NCBI GenBank assembly: GCA_001695595.3
Contig: MBPM02000035.1
Coordinates: 372,001-436,000, forward strand
DNA length: 64,000 bases
Reading direction: 5' to 3'
Origin: Plasmopara viticola
Taxonomy: Eukaryota > Oomycota > Peronosporomycetes > Peronosporales > Peronosporaceae
This document shows, one piece after another, positions 21,300-32,038 of the stretch; within the stretch, counting starts at the first letter, position 1, and every line of letters starts with the position of its first letter. Under the pieces are notes generated by a model that saw only the letters and a program-made list of their open reading frames with translations, made no database searches and had not been told where the DNA came from. Made by a program: the position numbers and the translations under genes.

Positions 21300-23320
21300 A
21301 CTGTCCGACGGTAGCTGACGACCCAACAAGCTCATATTCGAATTATCGCATTACTCGCACATTGTTTCTCAAACTGTCGCAAAAACGATCAGAAAGTAGA
21401 CCTTATGGGAATATTGGACTAAATGCTATAGTGATCCTTGGTCATCATGTACGTTTCATGGGCGCAATTTTGTGCGCACCACCATTACGGCTAGCATTGA
21501 CGGTACTTATTTTAGCTTCCAAACAAGATCGATAGTCTGCACAGAAAAGAATCTGTTACAATCTGACTCTTATAGATGTGCGTCGCTCGCAGCTCTAATA
21601 TTATAAGCATTCATGAAGCCCGACATTTCTTCGTGAATACCGCAACCGGATCGTCGGACAAAAACTTGCAGTCCACCCGCGATCTAAGAGTTCGAAAGAT
21701 GTTTAGTCATTGTTATTGCACCTCGTGCTGTTGTGCCATATTAAGGTCATTGCTCTAAGCTGCGGCCCTCCAGGCTAAAACAATTGATTGGAAGTTATAA
21801 TGGAGTACGTGAAGTGTATATCGAGCATACTGGTCACTCGCGAACGCGCGTTGGGCGGCATTGAAACTGGCTTAGGTAGGTGCAGCGTATGTAATTACCA
21901 TTTGAACGGAGCGACTTGATATTGCAAGCTAAAGGTCAAGGTATAACAACATGCACGACCTAAAGTTCTATACTAGTTGATACTGCCAATTTGTGTGATT
22001 CAATCTAAGTGATAGTTTAATCGTCAAAAGAAGGCAGTGCCTAGTATGAAAGAGCTAATAGAGATGCAGTACTTGGTCCAACGACCTTTGCGCACAAGTA
22101 TGCATTACATTGCTAGATCGCATATGAATTATCGGTTTGTTCATCAAAAAAATTTAAGTAAATTTACTTCACACTTTAAAAGTGTAACGAATACACTAGG
22201 TCTCGGAATTGACCAATCATAAACATAACTCTTTGAGTGCGGCAGTCGTGATCTGTGACGCATATTGGCTTTTGAAATTATGCAATAATTTACAGGTCTG
22301 AACTCACGCTTCTATTAAGCAATGTCTACGTCGGCCCGCTGCAAATTTCAATTTAAATTACGATTTTCGGTCGTGAACTTCGTACGCAGAAAGTTAGCCA
22401 TGATCTGCAGGTTTAACTAACAAGGTGTAAGTTTTGCAAATTGACGGCGGTATACGGTTGAGTGGATTTTCACCAGAACCGGCTAGCCATAGCAGTATCG
22501 GACGATCAATCAATTGAAAGCGACAACGACCTTTTTTGCCTCCAATGCCGTGATGAGAAACGCGAACGACTCGCTCAGACTTCTAAAACGCGTGCTAAAT
22601 AGGTCGTCCTCATCAATTGAAGCGCTTACTGCGTCGGGGTTCTAGATCTTGTTTATATTTTACAAAACGCCTTCGTCTCGACCTCAAAGAAGCGATAACG
22701 AAAAAGTATAATACTCGCCAGACTCGTTGTCTCAAAAAAAAATTCAGTCGTGACCATGCATCATGCGCATCACTAGCACAACAAATCAACTACAATTGAA
22801 AATTTCCATCACAAAACGAATGATTGCCTTTTCCTTGTAAATCTTGTGCTTAAAGTTGCCTGGTCCAACTTGCAAGTAAGGTGCTCCAGCTTGATCACTT
22901 AAAATACCAATTACCAAAAATTGCCCTTTCCAAGGACCGTCTGCATTTCGATTTCTCGTACAAACGTGGTTCCATTACTCTTGTTCCGGGCGGATGCTTT
23001 TTTAAGGGGGCAAAGTGGATGTCAAGTCAGGTAAACCGAGGCTTTGGTTCATAACCCAATAGAATTGTCGTGCGAGCACTACTTGAAAATTGCAAAGTAG
23101 ATTTGTCTATCAGATGCTCAGCTCGCAATAACCTGCTACATCTTAGAGAGTCAACTATTTTAGTCAACTAGAATGACTTACTATCCGGGCGCAACCATCT
23201 GGGACCGCCGATGCTTACTTGTACCGCCAAACAGTCAAGTAGTGAAAGTAAATGCTAGTCGTTACTTGCGCTTTTTGTCGCTTGTATCGTGCATTATCCG
23301 TCGTCATCCCTAGGCATTTT
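21300..23320 (+). repeat. Older copy of the palindrome-arm repeat, central part
   Basis: This matches the right arm at 53460-55530 in order and orientation, and the left arm at 40440-42500 in reverse. Several shared short frames are present (for example the C-A-R-S-S segment near 21580 and the basic R-L-R-L-D-L-K-E-A segment near 22670). Identity is visibly lower than between the two arms. At 23173-23215 only one side of the long hairpin found in both arms remains. Confidence 0.6.
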
Positions 23321-23329
23321 AGAACTGTT

Positions 23330-24165
23330 CGCATAAGCGCCGGGTGAACCGAGAGTTTCGGTTAAAAACGATGCCCTCATGAAAATCTTGAAGTTGAAAC
23401 AGTATCCACGAATACAAGTGTTGTTAACTCCGCGTCGACACATCTCGAATGACTATCACATGGACCATCTTGCTAAATGCGTCTACTTAGACGAATACGC
23501 CGTCTTGCCCTTGCAAGTCTGCTGAAAGTTCCGAGACAAAGTCGATGCTCACATGCTCTGAACTGTCAATTAGGACAGAAAGTGGACGAAGTTGAGCCTG
23601 ACCTGAACTCGAAGACTTTACGCGCCGATACACCCCACACGTGCATATGTGTCTGCGTACTAATTTGTCCATTAAGCTCACCATTTCTCTACTGCTTTGC
23701 GGTCACTCAATCATTTGTACAGATTTACAATCGACGGTCGATGCGTCTTCACTCGACCGAGAATCGTAAATCAAGACGTATCGAGAGAGCATCGAACAAA
23801 ATGATCGTTCTTCCACACTTGTATTGTACAACAAAATTCTACATGAAATACACCTTGCCATTTCTTGGTACATATCAGGGGTCTTTTCTACGTGGGCAAT
23901 TATGTATGATCTGAGTAGGTCACGAAGCGCTATTCACCCCGAAAGTGAACTTGGAACATGACAAGGGCATACTTCATCGCGAGTAGCTCCTTCTTTCGCT
24001 GGCTTCAGCTGTCTCGAATGATTGAAGATAAATCTCTCATGACCATTGCTATCGTGTTGCATAGATGCCCATTCGAATGAAAACAACATGAAATGGCTTG
24101 AATATGTCAGGGACTGCAAGCAAAGAGACTTCGTACAAATCCTCTTGATGGGCCCAAACACATTC
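23330..24165 (-). pseudogene. Ty3/Gypsy RNase H-integrase remnant
   Basis: On the minus strand, RNase H sequence near 23990-24100 (H-D-S-N-G-H-E-R) is followed by the integrase region near 23487-23690: H-I-C-T-C (zinc-binding Cys pair), R-V-K-S-S-S-S-G-Q-A-Q, V-S-I-D-F-V-S-E-L (first catalytic Asp). It is the same element as at 39400-40440 (+) and 55530-56560 (-). Stops interrupt it after F-V and within the core. Confidence 0.65.
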
Positions 24166-25520
24166 TGTGGTTATTGCTCCCCCTTTTACTCGGTGCCTTT
24201 CTGAAGCAGACGGGATAGCGGCTAAACCATTTCAGTGTAGTTCCGCGCGAGCTTTTGGAAACAGCTGACCAGACTTAACCATTGCCGTAGTTGATTCCCG
24301 TTCTAGGTTGTGCGCCGTTATTGCCCGCCTTGATTTCCAATTCTTCCTCGTAGAACAATCACGGACTGGGATCTTTAGCGCGCGGAAGATACTCCCTTTT
24401 AGATCTGATTTTTTTCGCGTCACTTACAATTGAAGATTCTTGAGATAAACTTCTAGATCGCTTAATTGTGCTCACCTTTTGTATGGGCAAAATACCGTTG
24501 TGGAGCAAAGTCTCGCATGTGACGGAGAATGTTGACCATTATGCGATTAAAAGGTTTACTTTTACAACGCTTGTGGCACCAGAAGCTATTTTCGAAGTAT
24601 GCTATTTGGCGCATTTACAGCCTTTAAAAAAACGTCTTTGTCTTGCATACGGATCTGATAGAGTCATTACATCACATCCCGAACGCTGTTAATTGTCCTG
24701 CCAAGATGCAAGAGGTGGTTCTTGAACGGGATGGTGTCATCGCTCAGATTATTGAAAAAAAAAAAGATCAATTTGCCAACCACCTGTTTCTTTCTTCGCG
24801 CAAGAAGTCGGGCTGCAGTGCGAAGGTTTGCTTTTACGCATAGGTTCGACCTTTTGATGCTTCTCGAAGAGCTCATCGATCGCTTCGACTTGATCCTTCG
24901 GCAAAGGTTTTCGCCTTGTCACTCAAAATTTGGTATTCGGAGTCAAGTCAATCGCGGTATGAACACCAAATACGTGTGTATGTCACATCCAAGGACCTTA
25001 AGAGCATGAGAAGGCGCGCCAAAGGTAGCGACTGCTTTTTTTCAAGCAGCATTTGAAGAAGCAGCACGGGTGGCGTCTTCTTTAGCGGGCTTCATATGTG
25101 ACAAGCGAGGACTTTTATGCAAACTGAAGCGCATAGATCCCAAATGGATGGTCTGCTTGAGAATTCAGCCGTGTGCTACCCTGTAAAAGGTTCCACATTC
25201 GTTGACAAACTGTAAATTATGAAGTCTGCAGTTACAATGCTGTTCACGCAATGACGGGCTTTGCATCTTATGCTTTAATAATCTATGCAATAAGTCCAAG
25301 TAGTGTCTAGCGCATTGACGCGTTTCAGAGCGATAGTCGGTCCATGTCGAATGCATAACGGTACTGCGCCAATGCGCTGCTAATCGATTACACGAAAATA
25401 AAAGATGCCTTGGATTGTGTCGAGCGCAAAGACCGACGAGAAGCTTTATTTGCGTGACTCTAAAACCGTTGCGCTGCCTCATTTGTTGGTCAGAGCAGAT
25501 TGAAAAGGTCACGCTTCACG
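24166..25520. repeat. Arm-repeat sequence, no domain recognised
   Basis: Matches 56560-57910 directly and 38170-39360 in reverse, including the stretch around L-L-M-L-L-E-E-L-I-D-R-F (24860-24890). It is probably the upstream coding part of the minus-strand Gypsy element or a nested piece, but I cannot name a domain. Confidence 0.45.
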
Positions 25521-25529
25521 CATAGAGCC

Positions 25530-26460
25530 CGACCAAGAAAGTGTTTTCACTGCTGGCTAGGGCAGGTCAAGGTATAACGGTGAAGATTACCGACGACAAG
25601 GGTGTGGTAGAGCGCGTTAAGAAGCCAGTGGTGACGGGTCAAAAGCAAGGGATACTGTACTAATTCAACACGGACGGCGACGCGGAGTACCATGCACTCA
25701 ATTAAGGCCGAGTCTTAGCATTGTCGACTGAGTAGCGCGTCAATAAAGACAGTGAGCGCCACTTTTACGGACAGATGAATCAGCAGAGAAATAATTGAGT
25801 CCGCAACGATGTGAGGTGTGCGCAGCAATCAAGAAAGTGCACAAGTCCTTCAGGACTTGAGAAAACGACTCGGAAGTAAGAGAGAGAGCGTGCTGAAATT
25901 GTAATATGCTCGGACGTTGCGGGACTAATAATATCCGCGTCGACGTCTAGATTCATCGTCAGCTTGATGATGATGAAAAACCGCTACACGACGGTATGCC
26001 CACTGCGCAAGAAAAATAACGTGCCGGCCGCGTTTGCTATGTCTAACTCTGAGGCTAAAATTGAGGGAGACAAAGCGATCTGGAGTTACAACGGCGGCGG
26101 GTCCAACAACGCGGCAAGAGAAACCACAAGTTTGTCAAGCAAGAGTTTACAATATCATTAGCATCATATAGAACAGCATGGTGGGCCGTATGATGCGCTG
26201 GATGCCGAAGGAGAGCGGCCTCGGCATGCCTTACTGGTTTAAAGCGATAAGAACGGCAAAATGTAGAAGTGCTGTACCGAATGGTTCTGATAGTACAAGC
26301 TTGATGTCAAGGGTGAAAAGGGTGGTTCACTGCTCAACGAGTAGGAGATGGAAACATTTTCTTAAATCTAATCACTTGAGGTGTTATTTTGTCATTCACA
26401 GCAGAATCGATAAGAAGAGCGCATTGTTTGACAGCTTAGTCATCGAGCTTCGAGACAGCG
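25530..26460 (+). pseudogene. Ty1/Copia pre-integrase and integrase fragment
   Basis: About 25560-25760 reads as a Copia gag-pre-integrase segment (G-I-T-V-K-I-T-D-D-K-G-V-V, then G-I-L-Y). This is followed by a C-E-V-C pair near 25805 and an integrase core at about 25960-26160 (N-R-Y-T-T-V-C-P-L, R-Y/S-Y-N-G-G-G-S-N-N-A-A-R-E-T). The end near 26178-26260 resembles the R-M-M-x-x-M-x-K-E-S-G-L segment that follows the catalytic Glu. Multiple frame changes are present. The inverted counterpart is at 48900-49560 (-). Confidence 0.7.
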
Positions 26461-26465
26461 ACGCC

Positions 26466-27686
26466 ACCTAACGGTGAAGACGCTTTTTATTCTGATCACG
26501 TTACGCTTAAATCGACAACACAACAGCAGCAATACGAAGATCGAGTAGAAGAAATGGTGCTATCCTCAGACATTGATGGTATAGTGCACATGCAAGGTTT
26601 TTTAATGGTACCCACAATTGTGACTTGTATCATAGCGGGACCCTCGTATTCTGTGATGCGGTGGCTTTCTACAGAGGTCATAATTTGCTTAAGGAAATAC
26701 ATCAGTGAAGCCCCTCACTATTGCATTGCGGCAGTTTAGTGACTAAAATTTACAATTTATATGATTCAGTACTTTACCAAGTCTTATTATAATTCGGTCG
26801 ATTTTTTTTCGTTTCAAGCGCAGTTTCTTGCTGGGGTCGCGAATGCGTTGAAGAAGAATGACAATTGTTTTCTCGCGCGCTTCTTTGTATGCTCCATAGA
26901 TTTAATCCTTTTTGCAAACCTAAAGGCAAACTCACAAGCAATGGCTTTGCGACCACTTTATCCTCTCTGCCCGGAACCCGGATAATAACGGAAACTTTAC
27001 ATATAAGCCAATCATTATTGGAGGTATCTGATTAAAGCGAATGTAGCTCCACTAGAATAATAGTTCCTATGTAAAAGAATGGGATTGTCGACTTTTTTTG
27101 CCAAAAATGCATCGTCAAGCTGGTACGTACCTATACAAAGCTCATCACAGCCCCATCATACAGCTGACTTCTGTAATGCCTGATGCAATATCATTCACAA
27201 CACCATAAACTTAATACGAAGATGAGGACTACCTGTATAGGAAATGAGCGACACCCGAACAATGCAGTATTCATCGATACTGTAAACTCAACTCAGTAGT
27301 TGTGTGAGGTATCTGGATCGTTGCTTCGGGAACGTATATGGAAATAAAGAGCTTCACTACAATCATCGCTTATACTTAAACCTGTCCTAGCTTTTCCTCT
27401 TATGTAAGAGCAAATTGGTGGTATACTGCTCACAGACGATGTGCAAAATACACTATGTTAATAGACAGGAATTATTCACCGGGCAAATTTGGTGCACTTG
27501 CCCTCAGCGCCACTTAAGATGCGCTCATTATAGATACCCTCCCAATATTTAGCACACCAGTTGCTTAATCCATTAAAGCTAATGTTATGCGTTGACAGCG
27601 TCAATCCAATATGCACGGTGTAATACAAGTGATAAAAAAGTAACATTTTATTGCAGTGCTAGCCCGAGCAATTCTTACAAGCTCAT
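26466..27686. repeat. Downstream flank of the GIP-A cassette, with a GIP remnant
   Basis: 26770-27680 is repeated directly at about 29953-30890 downstream of GIP-B, and in reverse at about 47380-48560 beside GIP-C. It contains a GIP C-terminal remnant on the plus strand at about 26815-26930 (L-A-G-V-A-N-A-L-K-K-N, then A-R-F-F-V-C-S-I-D), itself an older, opposite-strand copy. No other gene is seen. Confidence 0.6.
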
Positions 27687-28457
27687 CTACGGGCTTGCAA
27701 TTACGGAATCAATCCATGGGATTGCGACCGACACGCGCGAAAATACGGTCGGATATCCCTCTCTGCCGCAGCCACAACCCCAGCCGATCAGACCAATGAG
27801 GATGTCACCCTGGTCACCTTTCTCCTTGACCAATGGACCACCAGTATCAAAATCGCACGTGTCTATGCCCTCAACACCGCCTGCGCACACGCTCGTTTCA
27901 TCTATATCGAATACAGCAAAGCACCCATCGTAGCTCCACACTCTCAGATCGACACCCTGTAGTTCGTACGAGACTTCGCCATCGGAAACACTGGTCACAC
28001 CCCAGCCCATGGCTGTTGCTGTCATGTTAGTCGTAGTATCCGAACCGTCCGCTTTAGGAAGCCGAATGGGGATGTATTTGCTCGGAGTGGCCAGTACTAG
28101 CAGAACAAAGTCATAGCTCCCGCGTAAAGGATTGTAGTCCGGGTGAAAGTGAACTGACGCGACCGGAATCTGCTCGCCGTCCAGTGTCTGGTTTAGGTAG
28201 TGCGTACCTACCGATACGTAGTTAGGAATCTTATCTTCGAGGCATGAAACAACAGTGAGCACGAGTGTGGAAGCAATTAGAACACCACCGCAATAGCTGT
28301 CAGCATCGACGATTTCGCGAAGGCCGACAGTATATGTCTTCGTGCCGTTGTTAACGGTTTGTCCCCCCAAAATAAGCCTCCGCGAATTGTGCTCAGCGTT
28401 GACGGCGAAACCAGCGATCGCTATCAGAGCAGCGGCAATGGTGGCAGAAATCTTCAT
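27687..28457 (-). CDS. GIP-like secreted S1 protease homologue, copy A
   Basis: Encodes 256 residues and is probably an apoplastic glucanase-inhibitor-type protein. An upstream in-frame Met at 28619 exists, but the Met at 28457 starts the signal peptide (residues 1-20, ending V-N-A-E-H) and matches the start of B, C and D. The S1 domain starts R-R-L-I-L-G-G (26-32). The His position is Ser71 (V-V-S-C), Asp116 is kept (S-Y-D-F-V), and the nucleophile is Thr205 (D-T-G-G-P). The S1-pocket Asp199 and Asp204 before the nucleophile remain. Cysteines 56/72, 179/191 and 201 with 228 or 230 fit S1 disulfides; Cys228 is extra. N-glycosylation sequons occur at 37, 89 and 144. The first ~200 residues are nearly identical to copy C. 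Catalysis is not expected; the glucanase target is inferred from the family. Confidence 0.88.
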   Translation of the reverse strand: MKISATIAAALIAIAGFAVNAEHNSRRLILGGQTVNNGTKTYTVGLREIVDADSYCGGVLIASTLVLTVVSCLEDKIPNYVSVGTHYLNQTLDGEQIPVASVHFHPDYNPLRGSYDFVLLVLATPSKYIPIRLPKADGSDTTTNMTATAMGWGVTSVSDGEVSYELQGVDLRVWSYDGCFAVFDIDETSVCAGGVEGIDTCDFDTGGPLVKEKGDQGDILIGLIGWGCGCGREGYPTVFSRVSVAIPWIDSVIASP

Positions 28458-28501
28458 CGTGTTATTAAGTGATGTGGCTTGGAATGCTGTGTGGAGTAGG
28501 A

Positions 28502-28517
28502 GGAAAATCCCAAAGTG
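28502..28517 (-). promoter_or_regulatory. Conserved GIP upstream motif (CACTTTGGGATTTTCC), GIP-A
   Basis: Coding strand CACTTTGGGATTTTCC at -60 to -45 from the ATG, the same distance as in B, C and D. Confidence 0.55.
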
Positions 28518-28696
28518 TTGGATTGGGTCCAAAAAATTGCAATGTCTTGAACGGCATGTCTTGAGTAAAGCACCGCACAGAAACGGGTACTCAATACTTT
28601 GCCTTGCGTTGTGGCACATTTGTTAAGAAAAGATGACTATTATTGTTAGCCGTTCGAAGTGCAAAAACCTCGCTGCCCACAGTACACCTTCTGCCT

Positions 28697-28711
28697 AACC
28701 CTAATAGGGTT
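28697..28711. promoter_or_regulatory. Palindrome AACCCTAATAGGGTT upstream of GIP-A
   Basis: Perfect 7-bp inverted arms around one central base, at -240 to -254 from the GIP-A ATG. The same palindrome precedes GIP-B and GIP-C at similar distances. It could be a transcription-factor site; the arms also resemble telomere-type CCCTAAA words. Function is inferred from conservation only. Confidence 0.5.
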
Positions 28712-28743
28712 CTGGTACTTATGCGTTGCATAGCAGAAAGTTG

Positions 28744-29071
28744 TTCGGAAAAGGTTGGGGTGACGCCCTCCTTCCAAGCGCGGGGGCTAAATGCTCGCGC
28801 GCATCGGGCAGGTGTTCTCGGGCATCTGCAGGTCTCTAACGAGTCTCACCCTCGACGCGACGGTCTCCAGCGCCAGAGCGCCACCTGGGCTCTTACCAAG
28901 TCAGAGATAAACAAAATAATGGAAGACCCTCACGACCTCGGTGCTGGCTGCACTGCCCGTCGAACGAGAGTCGACGTATTCGGACACCACTCTATAGCGT
29001 GGACTAGCCAGACTGAGCCTAGCACGTGCATAACTTGGCAACGCGATAACGTAATACAATACAATACAATA
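28744..29071 (+). mobile_element. SINE-like LINE derivative, copy 4
   Basis: Full-length copy with the same two internal junctions and an (AATAC)n tail. No target-site duplication is visible: the left flank GCAGAAAGTTG does not recur after the tail. It stands at the left boundary of the inverted segment in the GIP-A upstream region. Confidence 0.85.
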
Positions 29072-29654
29072 AGCGAGGTCCCTGGATTGCATCACAAAAC
29101 TGCAAATGATGGTATGATTTATCTCGAGATTACCGTACGATCCTGTTCAGCTTCGTGGAAAAATCTCTGTACAATTTGACGAAACTATTTAAGCTTGCAC
29201 CGGATGCCACCCACGAGGCTTTGATCCAAGTATTTAATTCGTAAAACTTGGTCATGTCAATACAAGATTGAGACAATTGATATGGAAGTCTCTCGCTTAA
29301 ATCAATATTTTTATCTAAACGTGACACGGTTTATTGTAAGTGAGTACTATTTTGACATAAATCAATTGTAATTTAGCGTGAAGAAGCATTTTCCACATTA
29401 ACAGTAGCGAATATTTCTTATACATTATGATCTCAGTATGCACTTTAGGGACGTGTAAGCAATGCCTCAATGATGCTCATTACCATAACAAACTGCGTTC
29501 CGACTGCAATACCAGAGAATGCACCACCATTAGTACGATATACAATCCAACAGCTTGCTCTTCTTATTAATCATGTCGTGCTGAGAACGACGACACGACA
29601 GGATTATTAATAAGATTGGGTATCTGGCTACTTTCGTGAACGGAAAATTGTACT
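29072..29654. repeat. GIP upstream block, inverted relative to copies B and C
   Basis: This 583-bp segment is the reverse complement of 32039-32622 upstream of GIP-B. Part of the same block precedes GIP-C at about 45965-46235 in the B orientation relative to its gene. In A the end bearing GCGAGGTCCCTGG is nearest the gene, whereas in B it is farthest. It is bounded by two oppositely oriented LINE derivatives. Confidence 0.8.
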
Positions 29655-29953
29655 TGTATTGTATTGTATTACGTTATCGCGTTGCCAAGTTATGCACGTG
29701 CTAGGCTCAGTCTGGCTAGTTTACGGCATAGAGTGGTGTCCGCATACGTCGGGTCTCGTTCGGCGGGCAGTGCAGCCAGCACCGAGGTCGTGAGGGTCTT
29801 CCATTATTTTGCTTAGCTCTGACTTGGTAAGAGCCCAGGTGGCGCCCGGTGCTGGAGACCGTCGCGTCGAGGGTGAGACTCGTTAGAGACCTGCAGATGC
29901 CCGAGAACACCTGCCCGATGCGCGCGAGCATTTAGCCCCCGCGTTTGAAAGGA
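29655..29953 (-). mobile_element. SINE-like LINE derivative, copy 5 (5'-truncated)
   Basis: Minus-strand copy with the (AATAC)n tail at 29655-29670 and the same internal junctions. It is truncated at its 5' end near 29953, so the first ~25 bp of the family are missing. No target-site duplication is visible. It forms the right boundary of the inverted segment, facing copy 4. Confidence 0.85.
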
Positions 29954-30891
29954 GACTTTACCAAGTCTTATTATGATTCGGTCGATTTTTTTTTCGTTTC
30001 TAGCGCATTTACTTGCTGGGGTCGCGAATGCGTTGAAGAAGAATGACAATTGTTTTCTCGCGCGCTTCTTTGTATGCTCCATAGATTGAATACTTTTTTG
30101 CAAGCCTTAAGGCAAACTCACAAGCAATGGCTTTGCGACCACTTTGTCCTCTCTGCCCGGAACCCGGATAATAACGGAAACTTTACATATAAGCCAATCA
30201 TTATTGGAGGTATCTGATTAAAGCGAATGTAGCTCCACTGGAATAATATTTCCTATGTAAAAGCAGATTGACTGATGGGCTGTGGGACTGTCGACTTTTT
30301 TTGCCAAAAATGCATCGTCAAGCTGGTACGTACCTATACAAAGCTCATCACAGCCCCATCATACAGCTGACTTCTGTAATACCTGATGTAATATCATTCA
30401 CAACACCTTAAAATTAATACGAAGACGAATACTACCTATATAGGAAGTGAGCAATACCTGGAAATATGCAGTATCCATTGATACTGTAAACTCAACTCAG
30501 TAGTTGTGTGAGGTATCTGGATCGTTGCTTCGGGAACGTATATGGAAATAAAGAGCTTCACTACAATCATCGCTTTTACTCAAACCTGTCCTAGCTTTTC
30601 TTCATATGTAAGAGCAAATTGGTGGTATACTGCTCACAGACGATGTGCAAAATACTCTATAATATTTAGACAGGAATTATTCACCGGGCAAGTCTGGTGC
30701 ACTTGCCCTCAGCGCCACTTCAGAGGCGTTCATTAAAGATACCCTCCCAATATTTAGCACACCTGATGCTAGATCCACTAAAGCTAATGTTATGCGTTGA
30801 CAGCGTCAAATCCAATATGCACGGTGGAATACAAGTGATGAAAAAGAAAATTCTTTTGCAGCGCTAGCACGAGCAATTCTTATAAGCTCAT
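29954..30891. repeat. Downstream flank of the GIP-B cassette (tandem copy of 26771-27686)
   Basis: Begins ACTTTACCAAGTCTTATTAT and parallels 26771 onward through the same landmarks, including the plus-strand GIP C-terminal remnant at about 29995-30105 and the GTTGCTTCGGGAACGTATATGG stretch. Nothing else coding is seen. Confidence 0.65.
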
Positions 30892-31671
30892 CTACGGGCT
30901 TGCAATCACGGACTCAATCCATGGGACAGCGACCGACACGCGCGAAAATACGGTCGGATATCCCTCTTGACCGCAACCATAACCCCAGCCAATGAGACCA
31001 ATGAGAATGTCATTCTCGCCACCTTTCGTCTGCTCCATTTTGACCAATGGACCACCAGTATCCATTTCGCACGTGTCCATGCCCTCAACACCGCCTGCGC
31101 ACACGCTCGTTTCGTCTATATCGAATAAAGCAAAGCAATCTTCGAACTTCCACACTCTCAGATCGACACCCTGTAATCTGTACGAGGGATCGCCATCGGG
31201 AAAACTGGTCGTACCCCAGCCCATGGCTTTTGCTGTCATGTTAGTCGTAGTATCCGAATCGTCCGCTTTAGGGAGCTGAATGGGCTCGTATTTGCTCGGA
31301 GTGGCCAGTACTAGCAGAACAAAGTCATAGCTCCCGAGTGAAGGATTGAAGTCCGGGTGAAAGTGAACTGACGCGACCGGAATCTGCTCGCCGTCCAGTG
31401 TCTGGTTTAGGTAGTGCGTACCTACCGACACGTAGTTAGGAATCTTAGCTTCGAGGCATAAAGTAATAGTGAGCACGTGTATGGAAGAAATTAGGACACC
31501 ACTGCAATAGCTGTCATCATCGATGACTTCGCGAAGGCCGACATTATATCTCTTCGTGTCCTTTTCGACGGTTTCCCCTCCCAAAATAAGCCTCCGCGAA
31601 GTGTGCTCAGCGTTGACAGCGAATCCAGCAATCGCTAACAAAGCAGCGGCAATGGTGGAAGAAATCTTCAT
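30892..31671 (-). CDS. GIP-like secreted S1 protease homologue, copy B
   Basis: Encodes 259 residues, tandem partner of copy A about 3.2 kb away on the same strand. The Met at 31671 begins the signal peptide (hydrophobic to V-N-A-E-H, residues 19-23). The domain starts R-R-L-I-L-G-G. The His position is Leu71 (T-I-T-L-C), Asp116 is kept, and the nucleophile is Thr205 (M-D-T-G-G-P). The pocket Asp199 is kept. Cysteines 56/72, 179/191 and 201/233 fit S1 pairing. Compared with A it differs in the N-terminal loop (E-K-D-T-K-R-Y-N), in a longer charged insertion after P-L-V-K (about 211-220), and at many surface positions. The C-terminal Ser loop onward resembles copy C. Predicted role: secreted non-catalytic inhibitor or decoy (family inference). 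Confidence 0.88.
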   Translation of the reverse strand: MKISSTIAAALLAIAGFAVNAEHTSRRLILGGETVEKDTKRYNVGLREVIDDDSYCSGVLISSIHVLTITLCLEAKIPNYVSVGTHYLNQTLDGEQIPVASVHFHPDFNPSLGSYDFVLLVLATPSKYEPIQLPKADDSDTTTNMTAKAMGWGTTSFPDGDPSYRLQGVDLRVWKFEDCFALFDIDETSVCAGGVEGMDTCEMDTGGPLVKMEQTKGGENDILIGLIGWGYGCGQEGYPTVFSRVSVAVPWIESVIASP

Positions 31672-31715
31672 CGTGTTGTTAAGTGATGTGGCTTGGAATG
31701 CTGTGTGGAGTAGGA

Positions 31716-31731
31716 GGAAGATCACAAAGTG
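31716..31731 (-). promoter_or_regulatory. Conserved GIP upstream motif (CACTTTGTGATCTTCC), GIP-B
   Basis: Coding strand CACTTTGTGATCTTCC at -60 to -45 from the ATG, with two substitutions relative to copy A at the same spacing. Confidence 0.5.
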
Positions 31732-31922
31732 TTAGACTGGGTCCAAAAAATTGCAATGTCTTGAACGGCATGTCTTGGAATAAAGCACCGCACAGAAACG
31801 GGTACTCAATACTCTATTGGTTACGCCATGCGTCGTGGCACATTTGTTAAGAAAAGATGATACTATTATTGTTAGCCGTTCGAAGTGCAAAAACCTCGCT
31901 GCCCACAGTACACCCTCTGCCT

Positions 31923-31937
31923 AACCCTAATAGGGTT
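31923..31937. promoter_or_regulatory. Palindrome AACCCTAATAGGGTT upstream of GIP-B
   Basis: Identical to the GIP-A palindrome, at -252 to -266 from the ATG. Confidence 0.5.
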
Positions 31938-32038
31938 TTGGTACTTATGCGTGGACATAGCAGAAAGTCACTATGCTTGAGAATTATACCGACTACCTTT
32001 GGCCTTTAATGTACATTTTTCCGTTGATATTCGGAGAT

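Noticed and set aside
27833..28030. Open frames antisense to the GIP genes (also in B at 31047-31244 and C at 47014-47217), rich in His/Arg/Ser
   Set aside because: They overlap the conserved S1 coding sequence on the opposite strand. Their similarity to each other follows from similarity of the sense genes.
28457..28619. Longer N-terminal start of GIP-A (and the equivalents in B, C and D)
   Set aside because: The upstream Met differs in position between copies, would place the signal peptide internally, and would include the conserved -60 to -45 promoter motif in the coding sequence.
28697..28711. Interstitial telomere seam
   Set aside because: It is a single 15-bp palindrome at a fixed distance from three genes, not a run of telomere repeats.
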